A stretch of DNA of 64,000 bases, taken from NCBI GenBank assembly GCA_024404875.1, contig JAKSPK010000005.1:1-64000 (forward strand), given 5' to 3'. Shown here piece after piece: positions 56,121 to 64,000 of this stretch (position 1 is its first letter; each line of letters begins with the position of its first letter). Source of the stretch: Oscillospiraceae bacterium (lineage in GTDB: Bacteria; Bacillota; Clostridia; Oscillospirales; Ruminococcaceae). The notes under the pieces were generated by a model. The model saw nothing but the letters and a program-made list of their open reading frames with translations. It was not told the origin of the DNA and ran no database searches. The translations under genes and the position numbers were made by a program.

Positions 56121-57374
56121 ATGTTCAATAATCTGATTGATACGATCGGTTATGTGTCCCAGTGTGATCCCGAAGTCGGCGCTGCAATGCAGCAGGAGTT
56201 GGCACGGCAGAAGAGAAATCTGGAGCTGATCGCAAGCGAAAACATCGTCTCGCCGGCTGTTATGGCGGCAATGGGCTCTGTACTCACGAATAAGTATGCG
56301 GAGGGCTACCCCGGCAAGCGCTATTACGGCGGATGTGAAGCAGTCGATATCGTTGAGTCGATCGCAATTGAGCGCGCAAAGCAGCTGTTTGGCGCAAAGT
56401 TCGCAAATGTGCAGGCACACTCCGGCGCACAGGCAAATACGGCTGTCTATTTCGCACTGCTCCAGCCGGGCGACACTGTCCTCGGTATGAGTCTCGCACA
56501 CGGCGGCCACCTGACTCACGGCTCGACCGTTAATCTTTCCGGTAAATATTTCAACTTCCTCTCCTACGGCGTCAACGACAACGGTGTGCTGGATTATGAT
56601 GCCGTTGAGAAGCTGACGAAGGAGCATCATCCGAAGCTGATCGTTGCGGGTGCTTCGGCATATCCGCGCGCGATTGACTTCGCAAAGCTCGCTGAAATCG
56701 CACATAACAATGGCGCAATGCTCATGGTTGATATGGCACACATTGCCGGTCTGGTCGCAGGCGGCCTGCATCAGTCTCCGGTTGGCTATGCTGATATCGT
56801 TACTACCACTACGCACAAGACGCTTCGCGGTCCGCGCGGCGGTCTGATTTTGACCAATGACGAGGAGATTGCAAAGAAGATCAACAAGTCAATTTTCCCC
56901 GGCATTCAGGGTGGTCCGCTGATGCACGTCATCGCGGGCAAGGCTGTCTGCTTCGGCGAGGCACTGAAGCCGGAGTTTAAGGCTTATGCAAAGCAGATCG
57001 TTGACAATGCGCAGGCACTTGCAAAGAGCTTGATCGCACGCGGTTTTGATCTCGTATCCGGCGGCACCGACAATCACCTGATGCTCGTCGATCTCCGCCC
57101 GGTTCACATCACCGGCAAGGAAATGGAGCATCGTCTGGATGAAGTCTATATCACAGTCAATAAGAATGCGATCCCGAACGATCCGGAGAAGCCGATGATT
57201 ACAAGCGGCATCCGTGTAGGTACACCGGCGGTCACGACACGCGGCCTGCAAACAGAGGATATGGAAAAAATTGCGGAGTTCATGTATCTCACCGCGACAC
57301 AGTTCGAGACAAAGGCAGACGAGATTCGTGCCGGCGTCAACGAGATCTGCAAAAAGTATCCGCTTTACGAATAA
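56121..57374 (+). CDS. glyA: Serine hydroxymethyltransferase
   Basis: The 417-residue pyridoxal-phosphate enzyme interconverts serine and glycine with tetrahydrofolate and feeds one-carbon metabolism. [14 protein letters not shown] (about 34-47), [16 protein letters not shown] and the cofactor Lys in [14 protein letters not shown] (about 233) are intact. The ATG at 56121 is 10 nt after GGAAAGG; a TTG at 56112 is too close to that site. Confidence 0.98.
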   Translation: MFNNLIDTIGYVSQCDPEVGAAMQQELARQKRNLELIASENIVSPAVMAAMGSVLTNKYAEGYPGKRYYGGCEAVDIVESIAIERAKQLFGAKFANVQAHSGAQANTAVYFALLQPGDTVLGMSLAHGGHLTHGSTVNLSGKYFNFLSYGVNDNGVLDYDAVEKLTKEHHPKLIVAGASAYPRAIDFAKLAEIAHNNGAMLMVDMAHIAGLVAGGLHQSPVGYADIVTTTTHKTLRGPRGGLILTNDEEIAKKINKSIFPGIQGGPLMHVIAGKAVCFGEALKPEFKAYAKQIVDNAQALAKSLIARGFDLVSGGTDNHLMLVDLRPVHITGKEMEHRLDEVYITVNKNAIPNDPEKPMITSGIRVGTPAVTTRGLQTEDMEKIAEFMYLTATQFETKADEIRAGVNEICKKYPLYE

Positions 57375-57395
57375 TTCTGATTTGGTACGTTATTG

Positions 57396-57426
57396 CGAAA
57401 GCAGGGCACGAGCTGTCCTGCTTTCG
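57396..57426 (+). terminator. Hairpin between glyA and the antiporter gene
   Basis: CGAAAGCAGG (57396-57405) pairs over 10 bp with CCTGCTTTCG (57417-57426). No T-run follows, so termination is probably partial and the antiporter may share glyA transcripts. Confidence 0.5.
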
Positions 57427-57449
57427 GTGTGTCTATGGGAGTGACAAAA

Positions 57450-58757
57450 ATGGACTTCAATGTGATGAACATACTAATGGATTGTGGCATTATTCTGCTT
57501 GCGACAAAGGCGATGGGCATGTTGACGCGCAAGATCGGTCTGCCGCAGGTTGTCGGCATGATTTTTGCCGGATTGCTGATCGGCCCGGCACTGTTCGTTC
57601 ACAGCTCTTTCCCCGGCCTGATTCATCCGACTGTGCCGGAAATGAATGTATTAAAGAGCTTTTCGCAGATCGGAGTTGTGTTTATCCTGTTCTCAAGCGG
57701 ACTGGAAACGGATTTTCGCGAGATGAAGCGCAGCGGTGCTGCTGCAACGGTCATCGCGCTCGCGGGAGTATTCATCCCGATTCTGTTTGGTACGCTGACG
57801 ACACTGATGTTCATGGGGGGATTATCCGTCATCCATGATCACCAAAAACTTATGAATGCACTGTTTATCGGCTGCATTCTCTCTGCAACGAGCGTCGGCA
57901 TCACGGTCGAAACTTTGCGCGAGTTGGGCAAGCTGAAAACGAAGATTGGTACAACGGTTCTCAGTGCCGCGATCATCGATGATGTGATCGGCATTGTCGT
58001 GCTGAGCATCATCACTGGTCTCAACGGTGAGGGGAGTGTCTGGATGACATTGCTTCGCGTCGCCGGTTTCTTCCTGTTCACAGTCTGCATTGGCTATCTG
58101 ATGCGCTTTGCTTTCAAGAAACTTGTCAAGGCCTATCCGCATAAGCGCAGAACAAGCATTTTTGCCTTTGCTGCCTGCTTTCTCTTCGCCTATGCAGCGG
58201 AGGAATTCTTCGATATCGCGGCAATCACCGGCGGCTACATGGCCGGCCTGATGCTCTCCGGTCTCGGTGACAGCAATTTCGTTGACCGCAAGGTTATCGT
58301 CTCCGGCTATATGTTCTTCACGCCGATGTTCTTTGCGTATATTGGCATAAGCGCGGATTTCAGCGCGTTCCGCTGGTCAAGTATGCTGTTCGTGCTGGTA
58401 TTTGTTGCGGCGGGAATTCTCGGCAAGATTCTCGGCTGCGGAGCGGCAGCGCGGTGCTTCAAATATGACGGGCGGGAATCGTTGGCTGCGGGCTTCGGCA
58501 TGATCGCGCGCGGCGAGGTTGCGCTGGCGGTCTATGCGACCGGCTCGGTTCTGATCGCGTCGCAGGGCGGTATTGATCCGCTTGTTGCGACGATCTTCCT
58601 CATTATCATCAGCTCGATCCTCTGCCCGATTCTCCTGAAGCTGGTCTTCCGCGGCCACAAAGCGGCCGATCTCGAAGCAGCCGCTGATCACAAGGTTACG
58701 ATCTCCTCGGAGGCACTGGAAAATGTGCATCATCATATTGAGGGTGGGGAAGAATAA
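57450..58757 (+). CDS. CPA2 family cation:proton antiporter
   Basis: The 435-residue membrane protein has about twelve to thirteen segments and matches the Na+/H+ exchanger fold of CPA2 (KefB/NapA-like). GLPQVVGMIFAGLLIGP (about 29-45), SATSVGITVETLRELG and AAIIDDVIGIVVLSII (the paired Asp residues at about 176-177) are the key blocks. There is no C-terminal RCK domain; the tail is a short His-rich stretch. It probably exchanges Na+ or K+ for H+. The ATG at 57450 follows GGGAGTG; an upstream ATG at 57435 is less likely. Confidence 0.92.
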   Translation: MDFNVMNILMDCGIILLATKAMGMLTRKIGLPQVVGMIFAGLLIGPALFVHSSFPGLIHPTVPEMNVLKSFSQIGVVFILFSSGLETDFREMKRSGAAATVIALAGVFIPILFGTLTTLMFMGGLSVIHDHQKLMNALFIGCILSATSVGITVETLRELGKLKTKIGTTVLSAAIIDDVIGIVVLSIITGLNGEGSVWMTLLRVAGFFLFTVCIGYLMRFAFKKLVKAYPHKRRTSIFAFAACFLFAYAAEEFFDIAAITGGYMAGLMLSGLGDSNFVDRKVIVSGYMFFTPMFFAYIGISADFSAFRWSSMLFVLVFVAAGILGKILGCGAAARCFKYDGRESLAAGFGMIARGEVALAVYATGSVLIASQGGIDPLVATIFLIIISSILCPILLKLVFRGHKAADLEAAADHKVTISSEALENVHHHIEGGEE

Positions 58758-58781
58758 CGCCCGCCATTGGAGGCAAATTAT

Positions 58782-59348
58782 ATGGAACAGAAGCTGATCC
58801 TTGCGAGCGGCAGCCCGCGTCGGCAGGAACTGCTCGGTAAGTTGAATATCCCGTTTTCAGTGATCGTATCGGAGTGCGATGAGACGCTTCCGGAAGGCAT
58901 TTCGGCGGAATCTGCAGCGGAGATCCTGGCGGTTCGGAAGGCTGCGGCAGTCGCAAAGCTGCATCCGGAGGCAGTCGTCATCGGTGCGGATACAACTGTG
59001 ATTCTTGATGATGAGATCCTCGGCAAGCCGGCCGATAAAGCGGACTGCAAGCGGATGCTGCATGCGCTGTCCGGGCGGATGCACAAGGTCATCACTGGCG
59101 TCGGCATTTTCTGGCCGGGCGGCTCGCTGAGTTTCTGCGATGAGACATCTGTGCAGTTTTATCCGCTGACGGATGCAGAGATCGATGCCTACGCTGCTTC
59201 GGAAGAACCCTACGACAAGGCTGGAGCTTACGGCATTCAAGGGCAGGGTGCGCTGCTGGTCGCGGGTATTCACGGGGATTATTACAATGTTATGGGGCTT
59301 CCAGTCGCGCGGCTGGCCAGACAGATCAGACAATTACGCCTGAGCTGA
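58782..59348 (+). CDS. maf: Maf family nucleotide pyrophosphatase
   Basis: The 188-residue enzyme removes pyrophosphate from non-canonical or cytosolic nucleotides (dTTP/UTP type). LASGSPRRQELLGKL (about 6-20), GADTTVILDDEILGKP (about 69-84) and the EPYDKAGAYGIQG segment (about 145) are intact. RBS TTGGAGG lies 8 nt before the ATG. It follows the antiporter by 24 nt. Confidence 0.95.
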   Translation: MEQKLILASGSPRRQELLGKLNIPFSVIVSECDETLPEGISAESAAEILAVRKAAAVAKLHPEAVVIGADTTVILDDEILGKPADKADCKRMLHALSGRMHKVITGVGIFWPGGSLSFCDETSVQFYPLTDAEIDAYAASEEPYDKAGAYGIQGQGALLVAGIHGDYYNVMGLPVARLARQIRQLRLS

Positions 59349-59367
59349 CGCATTCGCTGGGGGGCTT

Positions 59368-60084
59368 ATGCTGAGATTCTTTGGACGCGGTTCGGCATTC
59401 GCTGACACGCAGAACTGCGCATTCTTTACTTCCGGCAGCGAGCTTGTGCTGCTCGACTGCCCGATGTCGGCATTTCACCGCTTGCGCAAGATTCAATTTC
59501 CGCAGACGCAGATCACGGTTTTGGTAACGCATACGCACAGCGACCATATCGGCGGCGTTCCGATGCTCATTGCCTTTGCGCAGTTTGTCTGGAAGAAGCT
59601 GGTGACGGTGATTGCACCGGATGAGGCAGTGGCGGCCGATCTGAAATTCCTCATTCAACGGCTGGACGGCGGCGATCCGGATGCTTATACGCTCCTGACC
59701 GCTGACAATGCCAAGAGGGAGTGGCTCTGTGGGGCAGTCCCGGTACGCCATGTTCCGGGACTGAACGGGCGCTGCTTCGGATACCGTCTGCGCATTGCGG
59801 GACAGGATGTGGTCTATACCGGCGATACGGCGGAGCTGGAGCCGTTCCTGCCTTATCTGCATCGCGGCGCGTATCTCTATACAGAATGCTCTGCGCATGA
59901 TACCGGCGTGCATCTTTTTGTAGACGATCTGCTGCCGAAGCTGCGTGAATTGAAGAACAGAGATGTGAAAATTTTTCTGATGCATCTGGATGATGAAAAG
60001 GCGATTCGCGAGAAAATCAAGGGAAGCGGCATCCGGTTCGTCAGGCTTTTTCGAACAGGTGACGGCAGTCTGACAACCGACTGA
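59368..60084 (+). CDS. Metallo-beta-lactamase fold hydrolase
   Basis: The 238-residue protein has the metal site THTHSDHIGG (about 52-61), a later VRHVPG histidine and VYTGDTAELEPFL (about 150) with the bridging Asp, ending near FLMHLDDE. It is a stand-alone MBL-fold enzyme of unknown substrate; tRNase Z or ribonuclease BN-like activity is possible but not shown. It begins 19 nt after maf. Confidence 0.88.
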   Translation: MLRFFGRGSAFADTQNCAFFTSGSELVLLDCPMSAFHRLRKIQFPQTQITVLVTHTHSDHIGGVPMLIAFAQFVWKKLVTVIAPDEAVAADLKFLIQRLDGGDPDAYTLLTADNAKREWLCGAVPVRHVPGLNGRCFGYRLRIAGQDVVYTGDTAELEPFLPYLHRGAYLYTECSAHDTGVHLFVDDLLPKLRELKNRDVKIFLMHLDDEKAIREKIKGSGIRFVRLFRTGDGSLTTD

Positions 60085-60142
60085 CGGTAGGATCGGTGAA
60101 TGAGAAAAGTACTCTTTTTCCTTGCTTTTGAGACGCTGGGGC

Positions 60143-60171
60143 TTGACAGAATCCTAAAAATCCTGTAAAAT
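60143..60171 (+). promoter_or_regulatory. prfB promoter
   Basis: A perfect TTGACA (60143-60148) and TAAAAT (60166-60171) are 17 nt apart. The leader holds a GCGGAAGCC/GGCTTTCGC hairpin at about 60191-60213. Confidence 0.82.
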
Positions 60172-60241
60172 AGTATATGTAGAACTATGCGCGGAAGCCG
60201 ACCGGCTTTCGCATAACGATACCGACCGAAAGGAACTTGAT

Positions 60242-61384
60242 ATGATACTACTGGACGATATCAAAAATCAGCTCGCCAATGCCCGCCCCGAAGTCAAGGA
60301 GCTGGGCGAAGTGCTGCAAATCGAACGCGCAAAGCACGATCTCGGAGATCTGCGCATTCAGATGGAATATGACGGCTTCTGGGACGATCACGAGAAGGCG
60401 CAGAAGATCACACAGCGATGCAACACCCTCGAACGCAAGGTCGAGAACTTTGAACGCCTGCAGTCGCTGCTCGAAGATACAATCGAGCTGATTGAGCTTT
60501 CCCTTGAGGAGGGCGACGATTCCTCCAATGACGAGATCGTCAGGGATGCCGAGGAATTTATGGCAAAGCTGGAGGAGGAAAAGCTCAAATCGCTGCTGAC
60601 CGGCGAATATGACAACTCCAATGCGATCGTGACGCTGCACGCAGGCGCGGGCGGTACTGAGGCACAGGACTGGTCGCAGATGCTTTATCGGATGTATAAC
60701 AAATATGCAGATCAGCACGGCTTTAAGGTCGATCTGCTCGACTGGCTCGACGGCGATGAGGCCGGGATCAAATCTGCATCGTTTATGGTCATCGGCGAGA
60801 ATGCCTACGGTTTCCTGAAATCCGAAGCGGGTGTTCACCGTCTGGTGCGCGTATCACCGTTCGATGCATCCGGCAGACGGCATACGTCGTTTGCGGCAGT
60901 TGAAGTCATGCCGGAACTTTCCGATGATGTTGAGGTTGAGATCCGGCCGGAGGATATCGAAATGCAGGTTTACCGCTCCAGTGGTGCCGGCGGTCAGCAC
61001 ATCAACAAGACCAGTTCAGCGGTTCGTCTGAAGCATATTCCGACCGGCATCGTGGTCTCCTGCCAAACGCAGCGCTCGCAGTTCCAGAATAAGGATTACT
61101 GTATGAAAATGCTCCGCGCAAAGCTCGTTGAGATCAAGGAGCGCGAGCATCTGGAGAAGGTTTCCGATATCAAGGGTGACCAGCTCAAGATCGAGTGGGG
61201 CAGCCAGATCCGATCCTATGTGTTTATGCCGTATACGCTTGTCAAGGATGTCCGCACGGGCTGTGAGACCGGCAATGTGCAGTCTGTTATGGATGGCGAT
61301 CTGGATGCGTTTATCAATGCATATCTGAAAGCACTGTCGCACGGTACCCTCAAAGCCGGTGCCGCCGCAACGGACGAAGCATAA
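60242..61384 (+). CDS. prfB: Peptide chain release factor 2
   Basis: The 380-residue factor reads UGA and UAA stop codons. The RF2 stop-recognition SPF is in RVSPFDASG (about 203) and the catalytic GGQ in SGAGGQHINKT (about 248). The reading frame is continuous: the programmed +1 frameshift at codon 26 that controls RF2 in many bacteria (CTTTGAC) is not present here. RBS AAAGGAA precedes the ATG. Confidence 0.97.
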   Translation: MILLDDIKNQLANARPEVKELGEVLQIERAKHDLGDLRIQMEYDGFWDDHEKAQKITQRCNTLERKVENFERLQSLLEDTIELIELSLEEGDDSSNDEIVRDAEEFMAKLEEEKLKSLLTGEYDNSNAIVTLHAGAGGTEAQDWSQMLYRMYNKYADQHGFKVDLLDWLDGDEAGIKSASFMVIGENAYGFLKSEAGVHRLVRVSPFDASGRRHTSFAAVEVMPELSDDVEVEIRPEDIEMQVYRSSGAGGQHINKTSSAVRLKHIPTGIVVSCQTQRSQFQNKDYCMKMLRAKLVEIKEREHLEKVSDIKGDQLKIEWGSQIRSYVFMPYTLVKDVRTGCETGNVQSVMDGDLDAFINAYLKALSHGTLKAGAAATDEA

Positions 61385-61390
61385 GTTAAC

Positions 61391-61436
61391 CCGTAATATG
61401 TTTGCAGAGCCGACCTGACAAATTACGGTTTGTTTC
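61391..61436 (+). terminator. Probable terminator of prfB
   Basis: CCGTAAT (61391-61397) pairs with ATTACGG (61422-61428), loop 24 nt, followed by TTTGTTTC. The short stem and long loop make it weak. Confidence 0.55.
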
Positions 61437-61453
61437 ACGAAACGGAGCAGAAT

Positions 61454-61969
61454 ATGAAAAAAAAGTTTTTGGAGATCGGCAAGATCGTCAATACGCACGG
61501 CCTCGGCGGTGTCGTGAAGATCATGCCGTGGTGTGACAGCGCGGAATTCCTTTGTGAATTTGAAACGCTCTACCGCGGCCGCGATCATGTCCCAATGCAG
61601 ATCGAGCGCGCATCTGTGCAGAAGAATATGGCGCTGGTCAAGTTTGAAGGCATCGATACGCCGGAAGCTGCAAATGCGCTGCGCAATGCTGTGCTGTATA
61701 TGGATCGCGATGATGTTGAGCTGGATGACGGCACTTATTTCATTCAGGATTTGCAGGGGATGCGCGTCGTGGATGCAGATGATGGCCGCGAATACGGCGT
61801 GCTGCATGATGTGCTGCAAACCGGTGCGAATGATGTCTATGAGGTCGAGGCGCCCTCCGGCAAAATGCTGCTGGTGCCAGTGATTCCGGATGTTGTTCTG
61901 AAAATTGATGACGAAACAAATACCATCACGATCCGGCCGCTGAAAGGATTGTTTGACGATGCTGATTGA
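61454..61969 (+). CDS. rimM: 16S rRNA processing protein RimM
   Basis: The 171-residue ribosome maturation factor has the N-terminal RimM barrel ([16 protein letters not shown], about 6-21) and a C-terminal PRC barrel with [14 protein letters not shown]. It binds S19 and aids 30S head maturation. The ATG at 61454 follows CGGAG. It overlaps trmD by 11 nt. Confidence 0.96.
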   Translation: MKKKFLEIGKIVNTHGLGGVVKIMPWCDSAEFLCEFETLYRGRDHVPMQIERASVQKNMALVKFEGIDTPEAANALRNAVLYMDRDDVELDDGTYFIQDLQGMRVVDADDGREYGVLHDVLQTGANDVYEVEAPSGKMLLVPVIPDVVLKIDDETNTITIRPLKGLFDDAD

Positions 61970-62651
61970 GATCGCGACGCTCTTTCCGGAGATGTGCGAG
62001 GCGGTGCTGTCAGCCAGCATCATCGGCCGCGCACGCGCAAAGGGCGCTATTACCGTCAACTGTCACCAGATCCGCGATTACACAAAGAACAAGCACAACC
62101 GCGTGGACGATTCGCCGTTCGGCGGCGGCATGGGTATGGTCATGCAGGCGCAGCCTGTCTACGACTGCTGGCAGGCCGTCAAGGCGCAGTCTGCGCTGCC
62201 GATGCATACAATATATCTTTCACCGAAGGGCGCCGTACTGACGCAGCAGCGCGTCAAAGAGCTTGCACAGATGCCGCGGCTCTTCCTGCTCTGCGGGCAT
62301 TATGAGGGCGTGGATCAGCGTGTCATCGACCGTATTGTGGATGAGGAAATATCTATCGGCGACTATGTGCTGACGGGCGGCGAGCTGCCCGCGCTGGTGC
62401 TGACGGACGCCGTTGCGCGGATGTGTGAGAATGTGCTGCCTGCTGCCGATGCCTACGAGGAGGAGAGCCACTATAACGGCCTTCTGGAATACCCACAGTA
62501 TACTCGGCCGGAGGTATGGGAGGGCGAAGCCGTGCCGCCGGTGCTTCTCAGCGGACATCACAAAAACATTGCACAGTGGAGAGCTGAACAGAGTCAGGAG
62601 ATCACCCGGATCCGCCGTCCGGATCTTTGGGCAAAATGGTCAAAGGAATGA
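61959..62651 (+). CDS. trmD: tRNA (guanine-N1)-methyltransferase
   Basis: The 230-residue enzyme makes m1G37 in tRNA, which prevents frameshifting. The trefoil-knot SAM site [36 protein letters not shown] (about 110-145) is intact, and [13 protein letters not shown] lies near residue 50. The rimM-trmD pair is the usual order. The ATG at 61959 is preferred to the TTG at 61953. Confidence 0.97.
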   Translation: MLIEIATLFPEMCEAVLSASIIGRARAKGAITVNCHQIRDYTKNKHNRVDDSPFGGGMGMVMQAQPVYDCWQAVKAQSALPMHTIYLSPKGAVLTQQRVKELAQMPRLFLLCGHYEGVDQRVIDRIVDEEISIGDYVLTGGELPALVLTDAVARMCENVLPAADAYEEESHYNGLLEYPQYTRPEVWEGEAVPPVLLSGHHKNIAQWRAEQSQEITRIRRPDLWAKWSKE

Positions 62652-62687
62652 AGTCGACTCGCTCTTGTCAGTTTTAACAAATTGTTT

Positions 62688-62726
62688 TGTTGAAAACTAG
62701 GCACTCATCCAATGGTTTTCAACAAG
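62688..62726. repeat. A/T-rich inverted repeat after trmD
   Basis: TTGTTGAAAAC (62688-62698) pairs over 11 bp with GTTTTCAACAA (62716-62726). It may end the rimM-trmD transcript; GATATTTTC follows. The rest of 62727-62828 holds no gene. Confidence 0.5.
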
Positions 62727-62828
62727 ATATTTTCGTGAAAATGTCCAAAGCAAACCTTATCAGTTTCCTCTGAATGTAGCATTGCGGAGAATTTTGCAGG
62801 AGTATCGGCTTTTTGTGAAGAAATACGA

Positions 62829-62857
62829 TTGACGAAATGCAAAAAAATCAGTATAAT
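62829..62857 (+). promoter_or_regulatory. Promoter of the HPr-like gene
   Basis: TTGACG (62829-62834) and TATAAT (62852-62857) are 17 nt apart. The leader is about 225 nt (to 63082), unusually long; I see no named RNA in it. Confidence 0.85.
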
Positions 62858-63082
62858 GATAGTGTGATTCCGGTAACGGCGACAGGATACGGGATTTGAA
62901 ATCGGACATAAGCAATATACATTTTGTATTAACGAGAAGGGAAATACGGAGTGTATTTGTGCGGCTGATCAGGCAGTACCGTGCAGGCAGCCGAAGCATA
63001 GGCCTCAGCGGCCGTCGAATGCCGGATCGGATCACAGGTTCCGTACGTTGGATTTTATGAATTCATAAAGGAGAGAAAGTGT

Positions 63083-63355
63083 ATGTGCATTAAAGATGTC
63101 ATGGTTCAGAATCAGGTAGGACTGCACGCGCGTCCGGCTACCTTCTTTATCCAGAAGGCAAATGAGTTCCGCTCTGCAATTTGGATCGAGAAAGAGGAGC
63201 GTCGTGTCAACGCAAAGTCTCTGCTGGGTATTCTTTCGCTCGGTATTGTCGGCGGTACTGCAATTCGCATCATTGCTGACGGTACGGACGAGGATCAGGC
63301 AGTTGCTTCGCTCGTCGATCTGGTCGAGAGCGGATTCAGCGACGAGAATCGCTGA
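63083..63355 (+). CDS. HPr family phosphocarrier protein
   Basis: The 90-residue protein has the HPr active-site histidine in GLHARPATFF (about residue 15) and the regulatory serine block NAKSLLGILSLGI (about 44-56), where HPr kinase acts in Firmicutes. It could serve the sugar phosphotransferase system or only catabolite control; no enzyme I or PTS gene is nearby. RBS AAGGAGA. Confidence 0.9.
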   Translation: MCIKDVMVQNQVGLHARPATFFIQKANEFRSAIWIEKEERRVNAKSLLGILSLGIVGGTAIRIIADGTDEDQAVASLVDLVESGFSDENR

Positions 63356-63429
63356 GTGAATCCGGATCATTGCGATCAGCGTGGTTCCGGCCATAGTCAG
63401 CGCATCTGACTTGTTGTATGTCACCGAAC

Positions 63430-63468
63430 AAAAAAGGGACGCTTCTGATGAAGCGCCCCGTTTTTTTA
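63430..63468. terminator. Bidirectional terminator HPr/spoIVB
   Basis: CGCTTC (63440-63445) and GAAGCG (63450-63455) form the core stem, extended by GGG/CCC, with long A- and T-runs. It lies between convergent genes. Confidence 0.85.
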
Positions 63469-63511
63469 TTCCCGATGCCGAGGAGCTGCGTCGGAGCCGC
63501 AGCCGCACGGA

Positions 63512-64000
63512 CTACGCAGCGGCAGCGAGTGCTGCGGTCTGCGCAAACATATTCTCGGCAAAAATCCCGTAGCCGCGTGTGGGATCTTTGACAAAGACGT
63601 GCGTGACAGCGCCGACGAGCCTGCCGTTTTGCAGGATCGGGCTGCCGCTCATGCCCTGCACGATGCCGCCGGCATAGCGCAGCAGGGCGGGATCTGTCAC
63701 ATGAATGACAAGGTCGCGCTGAGAATTGTCATCGCTGCGGATTTCCTCGATCTCAGCGGTGAAAGCCTGCGGGACGGTTCCGTCGATCGTCGTATAGATC
63801 AGCGCCTCGCCGCAGGTTACATCCTGCCGGTAGCCGAGCGGCACCAGCATCTGTGACTGCGGCAGACGGTCAAGCAGCCCGAATACGCCGCAGTCGGTAT
63901 TCGTCTGTAAGGTGCCGATTCGTCCGGCAGTATTGAATTTGCCGCGCAGCTCACCGGGTTTTCCGGCGCTGCCGGTGATGATATCGTTGACAGAGACCGC
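63512..64000 (-). CDS. spoIVB: SpoIVB peptidase, C-terminal part (5' end outside window)
   Basis: The frame is open through the right edge, so only the last 162 residues are seen. They hold the S55 peptidase core with the catalytic serine in GGIVQGMSGSPILQNGRLVGAVTHV and the typical end DPTRGYGIFAENM. SpoIVB is the forespore protease that triggers pro-sigma-K processing. The missing part should carry the membrane anchor, PDZ domain and catalytic His. Confidence 0.93.
   Translation of the reverse strand, partial: AVSVNDIITGSAGKPGELRGKFNTAGRIGTLQTNTDCGVFGLLDRLPQSQMLVPLGYRQDVTCGEALIYTTIDGTVPQAFTAEIEEIRSDDNSQRDLVIHVTDPALLRYAGGIVQGMSGSPILQNGRLVGAVTHVFVKDPTRGYGIFAENMFAQTAALAAAA

Noticed and set aside
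60242..60330. Programmed frameshift site in prfB
   Set aside because: The first 30 codons have no CTTTGA and the frame is unbroken.

Overview
The window looks like a chromosomal segment of a Gram-positive anaerobic gut clostridium of the Ruminococcus/Oscillospiraceae type. Four things point there: a dockerin-bearing double esterase and a cohesin-dockerin protein (cellulosome parts), fermentative genes (AdhE, Na+-pumping decarboxylase subunits, a V-type ATPase), sporulation genes (GerW, SpoIVB), and regular sigma-A type promoters with a 17-nt spacer and strong GGAGG ribosome binding sites. G+C is moderately high by eye. I cannot name the species. I saw no rRNA, tRNA, CRISPR array, insertion sequence or phage module; apart from the glycan and cellulosome genes the region reads as core genome.

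Layout. 0-6.2 kb: a DUF1846 protein and a small membrane protein (+), then on the minus strand L28 (rpmB), a Ca2+-type P-ATPase behind a structured leader, and a membrane-anchored alpha/beta hydrolase that lacks its nucleophile serine. 6.5-8.9 kb: a secreted SGNH esterase - CBM-like - dockerin - CE1-type esterase. 8.9-12.8 kb (-): a WYL regulator with an EamA exporter, a lipoprotein with cohesin-like sequence, and Sir2. 12.8-19.8 kb (-): addB-addA. 20.1-28.8 kb (+): a nine-gene V-type ATPase operon (G/H-C-I-K-F-E-A-B-D). 29.0-35.5 kb: aguB (+), then on the minus strand aroF with a predicted ADP-ribosyltransferase behind it, and adhE with an APH-fold kinase behind it. 35.8-37.5 kb (-): the oadG-oadB membrane subunits.

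38-40.3 kb (+): DUF2953-gerW-rluB. 40.4-42.3 kb: a Nudix hydrolase (-) diverging from a DUF1015 protein (+). 42.6-48.1 kb (+): two BspA-type leucine-rich-repeat surface proteins, a GT-C type membrane protein and a GtrB/DPM1-like glycosyltransferase, packed with overlaps behind a strongly folded leader. 48.2-52.8 kb: a small-multidrug-export family protein (-) and an ABC exporter with two paralogous permeases (+). 53.1-54.8 kb: rpsB-tsf. 55.1-56.0 kb: the cohesin-dockerin adaptor. 56.1-60.1 kb: glyA, a CPA2 antiporter, maf and a metallo-beta-lactamase-fold hydrolase. 60.2-62.7 kb: prfB, rimM, trmD. 63.1 kb: an HPr-like protein. At the right edge is the C-terminal part of spoIVB (-).

How it fits together. 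The cellulosome pieces point to plant polysaccharide use. AdhE disposes of fermentation reductant; OadB/OadG, the V-ATPase and the CPA2 antiporter handle H+/Na+ gradients. The least explained items are the ADP-ribosyltransferase-like gene behind aroF, the LRR-LRR-GT-GT operon, and the folded leaders of the Ca2+-ATPase, adhE and LRR genes.
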